Assembly (NCBI GenBank): GCA_963781665.1 | Contig: CAWAGA010000002.1 | Coordinates: forward strand, 4,154,001-4,218,000 | DNA length: 64,000 bases | Direction of reading: 5' to 3' | DNA from: JAJYIW01 sp963781665 | GTDB taxonomy: Bacteria; Chloroflexota; Anaerolineae; Anaerolineales; Anaerolineaceae | Notes under the pieces: generated by a model | Databases searched by the model: none | The model's input: only the letters and a program-made list of their open reading frames with translations | Told to the model about the DNA's origin: nothing | Position numbers and translations under genes: made by a program | Shown: positions 54,797-63,442 of the stretch, piece by piece | Layout of the letters: each line of letters begins with the position of its first letter | Position numbering within the stretch: position 1 is the first letter of the stretch

Positions 54797-56669
54797 GTGC
54801 GTATGAATTTCGATGAGAGTCAAACTCACTATCTCCAACTCCTGGCGAAACAGTACCCTTCCATTCGAGCTGCCTCCACTGCTATTGTAGCTCTGAATGC
54901 GCAGCTCAATTTGCCCAAAGGCACGGAGCATTTCCTGTCCGATGTTCATGGAGAGTATGAGGCATTTCGACATATATTGAAGAATGGGTCCGGATCTATT
55001 AAACGCCGGATCGATGAGATCTTTGGCGAGAGCCTCTCGCCAGTTGAAAAACGAACCCTGGCTACCTTGATCTACTATCCAGAAGCTAAATTGCCGCTTG
55101 TCTTAAAATCGGTAGAGGATCGGTATGAATGGTATCGGACATCATTTATGCAGTTAATCAAACTCTGTCGGGATATCTCAGGTAAGTATTCTCGGGCCAG
55201 AGTCCGTTCGTTTTTGCCAGGCGACCTGGTCGGCATTGTTGAGGAACTCCTTTACGAACAAGAGCACAATAAGGACAAAGTTGAGTATTATCAAAGTATA
55301 GTTGATACTATCATCGCCACCGGAAGCGCCGACAGCGTCATCGTTGCTTTAGCTGAACTGATCCAACGGCTCGCCATCTCCAGGTTGCATATACTCGGCG
55401 ACATCTATGACCGCGGACTTGGAGCCGACCTGATTCTCGATACGCTGCTCAACTATCACAGCGTGGATCTAACCTGGGGTAATCATGATATTTTGTGGAT
55501 GGGTGCGGCTGCAGGGAGTGAAGCTTGTATTGCCAACGTCATTCGGATAGCCTTGCGTTATGGCAATGTCAGCACACTTGAGCATGGCTATGGCATCAGT
55601 CTGATTCCTCTGGCATCCTTTGCAGTCGACACCTATGGCGATGACCCTTGCCAGCAGTTCATCCCGCCACCCATTGATGAAGATGACACCAGCAGCGATG
55701 AGCGCGCCCTGGTAGGCCAGATGCATAAGGCGATTACGATCCTGCAGTTGAAATTGGAAGCGCAGATCATCCTCCGGCAGCCTCAGTTCGAAATGGAAGA
55801 TCGTTTACTCCTCGACAAAATTGACCAGCAGAATGGTACAGTCCAGCTCGCCGGTGTGACTTATCCGCTTCTTGACCTTAACTTTCCGACCGTAGATCCC
55901 AACCATCCTTTTGAGCTGACAGCCCGGGAAAAAATCGTGATTGAGAAATTAAAACTCTCATTTACCAGCAGTACAAGGCTGCAGCAACACATCCGGTTTC
56001 TCTTCTCAAAGGGGAGTATGTATCTGGTTTTCAATGGGAATCTCCTCTATCATGGCTGCATACCGATGAATGAGGATGGTTCTTTTAAAGCTGTTGAGGT
56101 GGATGGTCACTTCATAGCTGGGAAAACCTTAACGAACTCGTCTTGATCGCTTGTCTCGCCAGGGCTATTTCGCCACGGATAATCCAGCCAGCATGCAAGA
56201 GGGCATGGATGTCATGTGGTATCTATGGAGTGGAGCACAATCTCCCCTGTTTGGCTCTGAGAAAATGGCGACCTTTGAGCGCTATTTTATCGCTGATAAA
56301 ATTACCCATGTGGAAAGAAAGAATCCATACTACATTTTCAGGGATCAAGAGGAGACTGCGCGAAAGATAATGCTAGAATTCGGTGTTGACCCCAATTCGG
56401 GTCATATCATCAACGGTCATGTCCCAGTCCAGGTCAAGCATGGAGAGAGTCCGGTTAAAGCGAATGGAAAGCTGCTCGTGATTGATGGGGGTTTTGCAAA
56501 GGCCTACCAGAAAGAAACCGGAATTGCTGGATATACCCTGACTTACAATTCATACGGTCTGCTCTTAGCTGCGCACCATCCCTTTGAGTTAGCTCAGAAA
56601 GCTATCGAAGCGGAACTCAACGTAGACTCGACCACACAAATACTGGAAACCAATGATATCAGGATTTGA
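54797..56669 (+). CDS. fbp: Fructose-1,6-bisphosphatase class III (one-base frameshift)
   Basis: About 624 residues, removing the C1 phosphate of fructose-1,6-bisphosphate in gluconeogenesis. Motifs are FLSDVHGEYEAFRHIL, HILGDIYDRG, LTWGNHDILWMGAAAG (metallophosphatase ligands), LVFNGNLLYHGCIPMNEDG and INGHVPV...ANGKLLVIDGG. The frame shifts once near 56130-56142 (one extra base), after GHFIAGKTL and before LDRLSRQGYFATDNP. The GTG at 54797 is favoured by AAGGA 7 bases upstream; the ATG at 54803 is an alternative. This is the Bacillus-type enzyme. A fruK/fbp pair in one cluster implies control to avoid futile cycling. Confidence 0.9.
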
Positions 56670-56759
56670 GTGAAAGATACTGATCTTGGCCGCAGCATCC
56701 AACAGCAGATTGACGACTTACAAGCCCTCCTGATGGCATACCGTAGTGGGCTGATTTAA
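56670..56759 (+). CDS. Candidate 29-residue small protein between fbp and pgi
   Basis: A GTG directly abuts the fbp stop (TGAGTG) and opens a frame ending in TAA 23 bases before the pgi ATG. The product starts MKDTDLGRSIQQQIDDLQAL and ends MAYRSGLI: amphipathic, helical, with regular Leu/Ile spacing. Its exact fit between two genes of one operon argues for translation by coupling. Alternatively it is non-coding spacer. Confidence 0.4.
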   Translation: MKDTDLGRSIQQQIDDLQALLMAYRSGLI

Positions 56760-56782
56760 GAAAATTAGAAGTGGAGAAGATT

Positions 56783-58426
56783 ATGTCAATACTGATTAAC
56801 TCACCTGCCTGGCAGGCATTGCTAAAACACAAGCAGCAGATAGCTGATATGCACATGCGGGATATGTTCGCCGGCGATCCTGACCGCTTTAAGCAGTTTT
56901 CCGTTATGTGGGAAGATATCCTGTTTGATTACTCGAAAAATCGTATCACAGAAGAAACCATGAAGTTGCTGATTGCATTGGCGCACCAGGCCAACCTTCA
57001 TCATGCGATCGAGGACATGTTCAATGGCACGAAGATAAATCTTACCGAAAACCGGGCGGTTCTGCATATTGCCCTCCGTAATCGTTCAAACCGCCCAATT
57101 TTGGTCGATGGTAGGGACGTTATGCCCGAGGTCAACCACGTCCTCGCGAAAATGCGGATATTCAGCGAAGCAGTTCGCTCGGGGACATGGAAAGGTTATT
57201 CTGGTAAGCCTGTAACCGATATCGTCAATATCGGCATTGGCGGCTCGGACCTCGGTTCTAAAATGGTAACAGAGGCTTTGAAACCTTACAGCAAACCGGA
57301 TCTACGTGTGCATTTCGTTTCCAATGTCGATGCCAGTGATCTGGTCGAAACTGTAAAATTGTTAAATCCTGAAACAGTCCTTTTCCTGGTTGCCTCGAAA
57401 ACCTTTACTACCCAGGAGACGATGACCAATGCCCACTCTGCCAGAGCATGGTTTCTTACAGCAGCTCAAGACGAAAAGGCGATTGCCAGGCATTTTGTAG
57501 CCATATCAACAAATGCAGAAGCTGTAAGTCGCTTTGGAATTGATCCTGAGAACATGTTCGAGTTTTGGGATTGGGTTGGTGGACGCTATTCATTATGGTC
57601 TGCCATCGGCCTCTCCATCGCCCTTTTCTTGGGCATGGATCGCTTTGAGGAATTATTGAGCGGTGCTCACGCAGTGGATGAATATTTTCGTACGACACCC
57701 TTTGAGAAGAATATTCCGGTTATTATGGGCCTGCTCGGAATCTGGTACAACAATTTCTTTGGAGCAGAGAGCCACGCGATTCTGCCATACGACCAGTATC
57801 TAATGTACTTCCCAGCTTATTTTCAGCAAGGTGATATGGAAAGCAACGGCAAGAGTGTGACTCGCCAGGGTAAACGGGTTGATTACTCAACCGGACCCAT
57901 TATCTGGGGACAGCCGGGGACCAACGGACAGCACGCTTTTTACCAGCTGATCCATCAAGGCACAAGACTCATTCCTTGCGACTTTCTGGCAGCTGCGTCA
58001 AGTCACAACCCCTTAGGCGAACACCATCGCATCCTCCTCTCCAATTTTTTAGCACAGACTGAAGCGCTCATGAAGGGACGATCGGCCGAAGAGGCACGTG
58101 CCGAGCTTGAGGTAGAAGGTTATGGAGGGGAATATTTGGATAGGCTGGTTGCAGCAAAAACATTCGCTGGCAACAAACCGACGAATTCCTTCCTATACCC
58201 GAGGCTGACCCCTCAGATCCTCGGCTCATTGATCGCAATGTACGAACACAAAATCTTCACCCAGGGGGTCATTTGGGACATCAACTCTTTTGACCAGATG
58301 GGTGTTGAGTTGGGTAAGCAGCTGGCAAAGGCTATCCTGCCGGAACTCAAAGCCGAACAAAATATTTTGGGCCACGACTCATCGACCAATAGCCTGATCA
58401 GCTATGTCAAAAAGCACTCAGGTTAA
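56783..58426 (+). CDS. pgi: Glucose-6-phosphate isomerase
   Basis: 547 residues, interconverting glucose-6-P and fructose-6-P. Family signatures are VNIGIGGSDLGSKMVTEAL, SKTFTTQETMTNA, FWDWVGGRYSLWSAIGLSIAL, GQPGTNGQHAFYQLIHQG (catalytic Glu/His region) and WDINSFDQMGVELGK. It is full length and starts at the ATG at 56783 with GGAG 7 bases upstream; a GTG at 56771 is less likely. It links the fructose branch to glucose-6-P and to the phosphoglucomutase downstream. Confidence 0.95.
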   Translation: MSILINSPAWQALLKHKQQIADMHMRDMFAGDPDRFKQFSVMWEDILFDYSKNRITEETMKLLIALAHQANLHHAIEDMFNGTKINLTENRAVLHIALRNRSNRPILVDGRDVMPEVNHVLAKMRIFSEAVRSGTWKGYSGKPVTDIVNIGIGGSDLGSKMVTEALKPYSKPDLRVHFVSNVDASDLVETVKLLNPETVLFLVASKTFTTQETMTNAHSARAWFLTAAQDEKAIARHFVAISTNAEAVSRFGIDPENMFEFWDWVGGRYSLWSAIGLSIALFLGMDRFEELLSGAHAVDEYFRTTPFEKNIPVIMGLLGIWYNNFFGAESHAILPYDQYLMYFPAYFQQGDMESNGKSVTRQGKRVDYSTGPIIWGQPGTNGQHAFYQLIHQGTRLIPCDFLAAASSHNPLGEHHRILLSNFLAQTEALMKGRSAEEARAELEVEGYGGEYLDRLVAAKTFAGNKPTNSFLYPRLTPQILGSLIAMYEHKIFTQGVIWDINSFDQMGVELGKQLAKAILPELKAEQNILGHDSSTNSLISYVKKHSG

Positions 58427-58489
58427 CTTAAATCCTGAAAATAAACTATGCGTGTAGATGGCAGTTAAGTGTAATTTCGATGACTTACT

Positions 58490-58723
58490 TTGATCGTCGA
58501 TTTTCTGTTGTCGAATGCCGTGCGGGACCAACAAACGGCGATGACTGTCCCAAGTCATTTATTGGGGCAATACGGTGTGAATGAAATCGCCCTCTGCATG
58601 CCATCAATCATGGAATGTGGGGGAGTCGCAGATGTGTTAAACTTGCGATTGAGCACTTCCGAGCTAATACCATTTCAAAACTCAGCACGAAAATTGAGTG
58701 ATCGGCTGGATGAAATGAGCTAA
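58490..58723 (+). pseudogene. C-terminal remnant of a lactate/malate dehydrogenase
   Basis: The frame reads IVDFLLSNAVRDQQTAMTV, then LLGQYGVNEIALCMPSIM, GVADVLNLRLSTSE and a final amphipathic helix. This matches the last 75 residues of LDH/MDH proteins (usually LxGEYGVNDVCLGVPVVLGRNGVEKI). The NAD-binding domain and catalytic His are absent, and the 60 bases upstream to pgi carry no trace of them. It ends 15 bases before pgm. A deleted gene, not a sequencing slip. Confidence 0.65.
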
Positions 58724-58738
58724 TCGAAAGGAGTTTTT

Positions 58739-60391
58739 ATGAGCCTGCATCCCTTGGCGGGCAAGCCACCCCCGCACGAATTATTGGTTAATATCCCACG
58801 GCTGGTAACTGCCTATTACACTCATAAGCCAGACCTTTCAGACCCGGCTCAGTTGGTTGCCTTCGGAACATCCGGACATCGAGGTTCAGCCCTGACGGGC
58901 GGTTTCAACGAGGATCATATCCTGGCCATTTGCCAGGCAATCTGTGAGCACAGGCATGCACAAAAAATCACAGGCCCGTTGTACATTGGAATGGATACAC
59001 ATGCCTTATCCGAACCAGCACTGGCTACCGCTATCGAGGTATTTGCTGCCAATGGACAGGAAATTGTGATTCAGACAGGATTGGGCTATACACCCACTCC
59101 AGTCATCTCTCACGCTATTTTGACTTACAACCGTAATCGGATGTCGGGTCTGGCTGACGGGGTGATAATTACACCATCCCATAATCCCCCCGATGACGGT
59201 GGCTTCAAGTACAATCCACCGCAGGGTGGACCAGCCGGTACTCAAACCACCAAAGCGATCCAGGACCGTGCAAACGAGATCTTGAAGGAAGGTGTATCGT
59301 CAGTCAGGCGTTGGCCGTTGGCACGCGCTATTAAAGCGGATACCACCCATGAGTATGACTACATTATGCCCTATGTGGAGGACGTGCAAAATGTGATCAA
59401 TATGCCGGTAATTGCCCAAAGCGGGTTAAAAATCGGGGTCGATCCGCTGGGTGGCGCCAGCGTCGCTTTTTGGCAGCCGCTTGCTGAACGTTATGGGCTC
59501 AACCTGGAGATTGTTAACCCCAATGTAGATCCAACCTTTGCTTTTATGACCGTCGACCGAGATGGCAAAATACGTATGGATTGTTCGTCTCCGTATGCTA
59601 TGGCCGGCCTGATCGGGCTCAAAGACCACTTTGACATTTCCTTTGGCAACGACCCAGACTGTGACCGGCACGGAATCGTCACGCGAAGCGCCGGGCTCAT
59701 GAATTCGAACCATTACCTGGCAGTCGCCATCTGGTACCTTTTCCAGAACCGACCAGCCTGGGGTAATGACGTCGCAATTGGCAAAACCCTCGTATCCAGC
59801 TCGATCATCGACCGCGTTGCAGCTCATATTGGCCGGCGCTTGTGCGAAGTACCGGTGGGCTTTAAATGGTTCGTGGACGGTTTGTTGGATGGTTCCTTAG
59901 GTTTCGGTGGGGAAGAAAGCGCTGGGGCATCGTTCCTGCGAACCCAGGGAAAGGTGTGGACCACCGACAAAGATGGCATCATCCTGGACCTATTAGCGGC
60001 CGAGATTACTGCCGTCACGAGTCGTGATCCGGGTGAGCATTATCGGGCGCTGGCTGAAAGATTTGGGGATTCAGTCTATGAACGCATAGATGTAGGTGCC
60101 ACCCTTGATCAGAAGCATGCTTTGGAACGGCTTTCACCTGAGATGGTGACAGCGGAGGATTTGGCTGGTGAGAAGATCATCGCTAAGCTTACCCGTGCAC
60201 CTTGTAATCAAGCGCTGATCGGTGGGCTAAAGATAATTACTCAAAACGGTTGGTTTGCTGCCCGACCCTCGGGCACTGAAGACATCTATAAAATCTATGC
60301 AGAGAGTTTCCTGGATAAAGATCATTTGCAAATGATTTTTAGCGCGGCTAAATCCATTGTAGAGCAAGCTTTTCAGGCAGCAGGTTTGTAA
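58739..60391 (+). CDS. pgm: Phosphoglucomutase (alpha-D-glucose phosphate-specific)
   Basis: 550 residues, converting glucose-6-P to glucose-1-P, the precursor of ADP- and UDP-glucose. FGTSGHRGSAL near residue 42, phosphoserine Ser147 in IITPSHNPPDDGG, metal-binding GNDPDCDRHG, the sugar-binding FGGEESAG and the phosphate-binding ARPSGTEDIYKIYAES near the C-terminus are all present. The ATG at 58739 has AAAGGAG upstream. It belongs to the same + strand cluster and feeds the glycogen and sucrose genes. Confidence 0.95.
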   Translation: MSLHPLAGKPPPHELLVNIPRLVTAYYTHKPDLSDPAQLVAFGTSGHRGSALTGGFNEDHILAICQAICEHRHAQKITGPLYIGMDTHALSEPALATAIEVFAANGQEIVIQTGLGYTPTPVISHAILTYNRNRMSGLADGVIITPSHNPPDDGGFKYNPPQGGPAGTQTTKAIQDRANEILKEGVSSVRRWPLARAIKADTTHEYDYIMPYVEDVQNVINMPVIAQSGLKIGVDPLGGASVAFWQPLAERYGLNLEIVNPNVDPTFAFMTVDRDGKIRMDCSSPYAMAGLIGLKDHFDISFGNDPDCDRHGIVTRSAGLMNSNHYLAVAIWYLFQNRPAWGNDVAIGKTLVSSSIIDRVAAHIGRRLCEVPVGFKWFVDGLLDGSLGFGGEESAGASFLRTQGKVWTTDKDGIILDLLAAEITAVTSRDPGEHYRALAERFGDSVYERIDVGATLDQKHALERLSPEMVTAEDLAGEKIIAKLTRAPCNQALIGGLKIITQNGWFAARPSGTEDIYKIYAESFLDKDHLQMIFSAAKSIVEQAFQAAGL

Positions 60392-60508
60392 ATGGCATAT
60401 TTCCAGGCACACCCATTCCCTGCTAAACGAATCAAGGAATTGGAAGATGTTTTGATGCCGCACTCAGGTTTAGATATTGATGAGTTTAGCGGTGGGGATG
60501 AGGCTTGA
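60392..60508 (+). CDS. Candidate 38-residue ORF after pgm
   Basis: The ATG at 60392 directly follows the pgm stop (TAAATG). The product starts MAYFQAHPFPAKRIKELEDV, ends DEFSGGDEA and is acidic at its C-terminus. No family recognised. The abutting start suggests coupled translation, but the frame may be chance or a remnant. Confidence 0.3.
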   Translation: MAYFQAHPFPAKRIKELEDVLMPHSGLDIDEFSGGDEA

Positions 60509-60640
60509 CCATTGGTCCATCGGTTTCTATCGGAAAAAGGATGCAAATTCACCAGTAGATTAAGCCACATTTTCGAGGCAGATGGACAAACCTGGTTTAA
60601 AATAGAAATAAAGATGCAAATATATCAGGAGGAATGTTTA

Positions 60641-61714
60641 ATGACCACAGTCAAAGATCTGGTACCTGCCGGCGTCATCGCCGGTGAAAATGTACAAAAA
60701 GTGTTTGATTATGCCAAAGCGCATAGGTTTGCTCTCCCAGCGGTTAACTGCACGGGAACGAATACGGTTAATGCTGCTTTGGAAACAGCCGGTGAGATAG
60801 GCAGGCCGATGATCATACAGTTCTCAAACAGCGGTGCAGCCTTTTATGCCGGAAAAGGCCTCAAAAACGATGGTCAACGTGCTAGCATTGCCGGCGCAAT
60901 TGCCGGTGCGGTGCATATTCACCAGCTTGCCGCCGACTATGGCGCCCGCGTTTTGGTGCATACCGATCACTGCGCCAGAAAACTGCTCCCCTGGGTAGAC
61001 GGCCTTCTGGATGCTGGAGAGGCTTACTATAAAGAACATGGCTTCCCGCTCTACAGTTCTCATATGCTGGATTTATCCGAGCAGCCACTGAATGAAAACA
61101 TTGAGATATGTAAACGTTACCTGGACCGGATGAGTAAGATCGATATGACGCTCGAGTTGGAACTGGGTGTCACCGGTGGTGAAGAAGATGGGATAGACAA
61201 CACCGGCGTTAGCAGTTCCCGGTTATATACACAACCGGAAGACGTTGCATATGCCTATGAGGAGCTGATGAAAGTGAGCCCGCGGTTTACTATTGCTGCT
61301 GCCTTCGGTAACGTTCACGGTGTTTACAAGCCGGGTAATGTCAAGCTGCGCCCAGTAATCCTCCACAACTGCCAGGCGTATGTCCAGGAGAAGTTTGCTA
61401 CGCCGGAGAAGCCGCTGAATCTGGTCTTTCATGGCGGTTCTGGTTCGACTCCGGAAGAGATCCGCGAGGCAGTCTCCTATGGCGTAGTCAAGATGAACCT
61501 GGATACTGACTTCCAGTGGGCGTTTTGGGATGGCGTTAGGAACTACTACATCAAAAATGAAGGTTATCTCCAGGGACAAATCGGCAATCCCAAGGGTCCA
61601 GATGAGCCGAACAAAAAGTTCTATGACCCGCGCGCCTGGCTGAGAGCTGGAGAAGAGTCCTTCAAGGCACAATTGCGGCGCTACTTTGAACAATTGAACA
61701 ACATTGACGCCTAG
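60641..61714 (+). CDS. fbaA: Fructose-bisphosphate aldolase class II
   Basis: 357 residues, a zinc enzyme splitting fructose-1,6-bisphosphate into dihydroxyacetone-P and glyceraldehyde-3-P. Zinc and active-site motifs are VLVHTDHCARKLLPW, YSSHMLDLSEQPL, ELELGVTGGEEDGI, FGNVHGVYKPG, LVFHGGSGST and VKMNLDTDFQWAF. The length and inserts are those of class IIA (E. coli FbaA type). The ATG at 60641 follows AGGAGG; the frame is open upstream to 60512 but has no ribosome site there. A hairpin and the glgA gene follow. Confidence 0.95.
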   Translation: MTTVKDLVPAGVIAGENVQKVFDYAKAHRFALPAVNCTGTNTVNAALETAGEIGRPMIIQFSNSGAAFYAGKGLKNDGQRASIAGAIAGAVHIHQLAADYGARVLVHTDHCARKLLPWVDGLLDAGEAYYKEHGFPLYSSHMLDLSEQPLNENIEICKRYLDRMSKIDMTLELELGVTGGEEDGIDNTGVSSSRLYTQPEDVAYAYEELMKVSPRFTIAAAFGNVHGVYKPGNVKLRPVILHNCQAYVQEKFATPEKPLNLVFHGGSGSTPEEIREAVSYGVVKMNLDTDFQWAFWDGVRNYYIKNEGYLQGQIGNPKGPDEPNKKFYDPRAWLRAGEESFKAQLRRYFEQLNNIDA

Positions 61715-61755
61715 CTGCAAACTAAATCAACTTATATTCTTTAGCTTTGAATATA

Positions 61756-61786
61756 TGAGCCGGTTACCATTACAATGACCGGCTCA
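61756..61786 (+). promoter_or_regulatory. Stem-loop in the fba-glgA spacer
   Basis: TGAGCCGGT (61756-61764) pairs with ACCGGCTCA (61778-61786). No T run follows; the AAAGGAG ribosome site of glgA begins 4 bases later. It may be a processing or stability element rather than a terminator. Confidence 0.45.
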
Positions 61787-61803
61787 CCTAAAGGAGTGAG
61801 GTT

Positions 61804-63430
61804 ATGGAAGCTGTCGATCTAAAAGTTCTGATGGTCAGCGCCGAATGCAGGGACCTCGCTAAAGTTGGCGGGCTAGCTGATGTTGTTCGAGACCTCTCGA
61901 AGGCTCTGCGGTCACTTGGAGTTTCCACCAGCATCGTGATGCCCTGCTATGATCGGATTAAACACCCTGCAGAACCGGTTTATACGTTTCCAGTGCAATT
62001 CGGATCCAGGAAAGATTTTCCTGTCGATGTGTTTTCTCTTGAATTGGACAAAGTCCCGGTCTACCTGATTTATAACCGGGAATTCTTTGGCGGAGATTAT
62101 GGAGATGTATATGTCGATAGCGAACGATTGGGTAAAGGACCCTTCGAAGATGATGCTCTCCGTTTCGCTTTTTTCTCTACGGCCGTCCTGGAATTGATGT
62201 TGGTGTATCCGGAGCTCTCCGAAATCAATGCCCTGCACTGTCATGATTGGCATACAGGGGCCTTGTTGACCTTATTAAAGTACAGCGCACGTTATCAAAA
62301 ATTGTCGAACTCATTGCGAAAACTATTCACCATCCACAACCTGGATTATCAAGGCACACGTCCTTTCGAGTTGTCCTCGGCAAGATCTTTGAGTTCTTTT
62401 GCTGAATGGTTTCCTGAACTGTACCAGGAATTGAAAGTTGCCAATAACTTGACAGCAATCACCGATCTCCATTCGCCTGTTCCATGTTTCAACCCGATGC
62501 GAGCAGGAATCAATCTGGCGGATATTGTCAATACCGTCAGCCCTAATTATGCCCTTGAAATCACCCAACCCGACGATGAAGTCAGAAATTTTATCGGAGG
62601 CCGCGGCCTCGAAGAGGACCTCAAAAAGCTTGGCAGCCGCCTATTTGGGGTTCTAAATGGTCTTGATTATGAGTTCGAATAATCCGTCTGCATTGTCACC
62701 ACCTTTCGACTCGACACTTCCAAACTGGCAGGACGCTCGCGTGGAGCACAAAGTTGGTCTTTTGGAAGATCTTGCACAAAATTTCGAAACAATAGCGGCT
62801 AAATTAGGCAAGCGTTTCAAGAATAGCGCGGCCGTGCTTCAAAAAATAGAGTCTTTTCAAGCCGAAAAGTGGAGCGACAAGCCCCTGGTGGTTGCAGTCA
62901 CCCGCGCTGTCCGCCAAAAGGTAAATATCTTGTTGGAAGAGCTGAATGGATCGGGAATTATCCTACAGGAAATCCTCAGGCGGGATATTTTACTGCTCAT
63001 CCTGGGCACTGGAGACCTTGAAGACCAGTTGGAAGCAATCAACGAATATGAAAACGGCCTTTTTGTTTGCACCTTTGACCCAGGATTCGCCGATCTTTTA
63101 TATGCTGCCGGAGACATATTTCTAATGCCGTCTGATTTCGAGCCATGTGGGATTTCCCAGATGATCGCCATGCGCTACGGCTGCCTTCCGCTTGTGCCTG
63201 CTGTTGGCGGCTTGAATGACACTGTTCAGGATAGGGTCAACGGTTTTGTTTACCACGGCGCCAATCGTCCCGTGGCTCGTATGGCTCTTATAGACAAGCT
63301 CGATGAAGCGCTGGACTGCTATTATCAGGACCGAAAACAATGGGAAGCAATGCAAGTTGAAGCGATGGATGCCCGTTATAAGTGGTCAGATTCTGCCATG
63401 GAATATATCGAACTCTACCGGAATCGGTGA
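61804..63430 (+). CDS. glgA: Glycogen synthase, GT5 (one-base frameshift)
   Basis: About 542 residues, adding glucose from ADP-glucose to glycogen. The N-terminal ADP-glucose loop is AKVGGLADVV (a KVGG variant of KTGGL), followed by ALHCHDWHTGALL and LFTIHNLDYQGT. After the break come IILQEILRRDILLLILGTGD and PSDFEPCGISQMIAMRYGCLPLV with the catalytic Glu. One extra T at 62674-62675 breaks the frame: removing it turns LDYEFE-stop into LDYESNNPSAL. The GTG/TTG sites inside are not needed. Next to sucrose-phosphate synthase it may store surplus hexose. Confidence 0.85.
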
Positions 63431-63442
63431 CAGGAGGACCCA

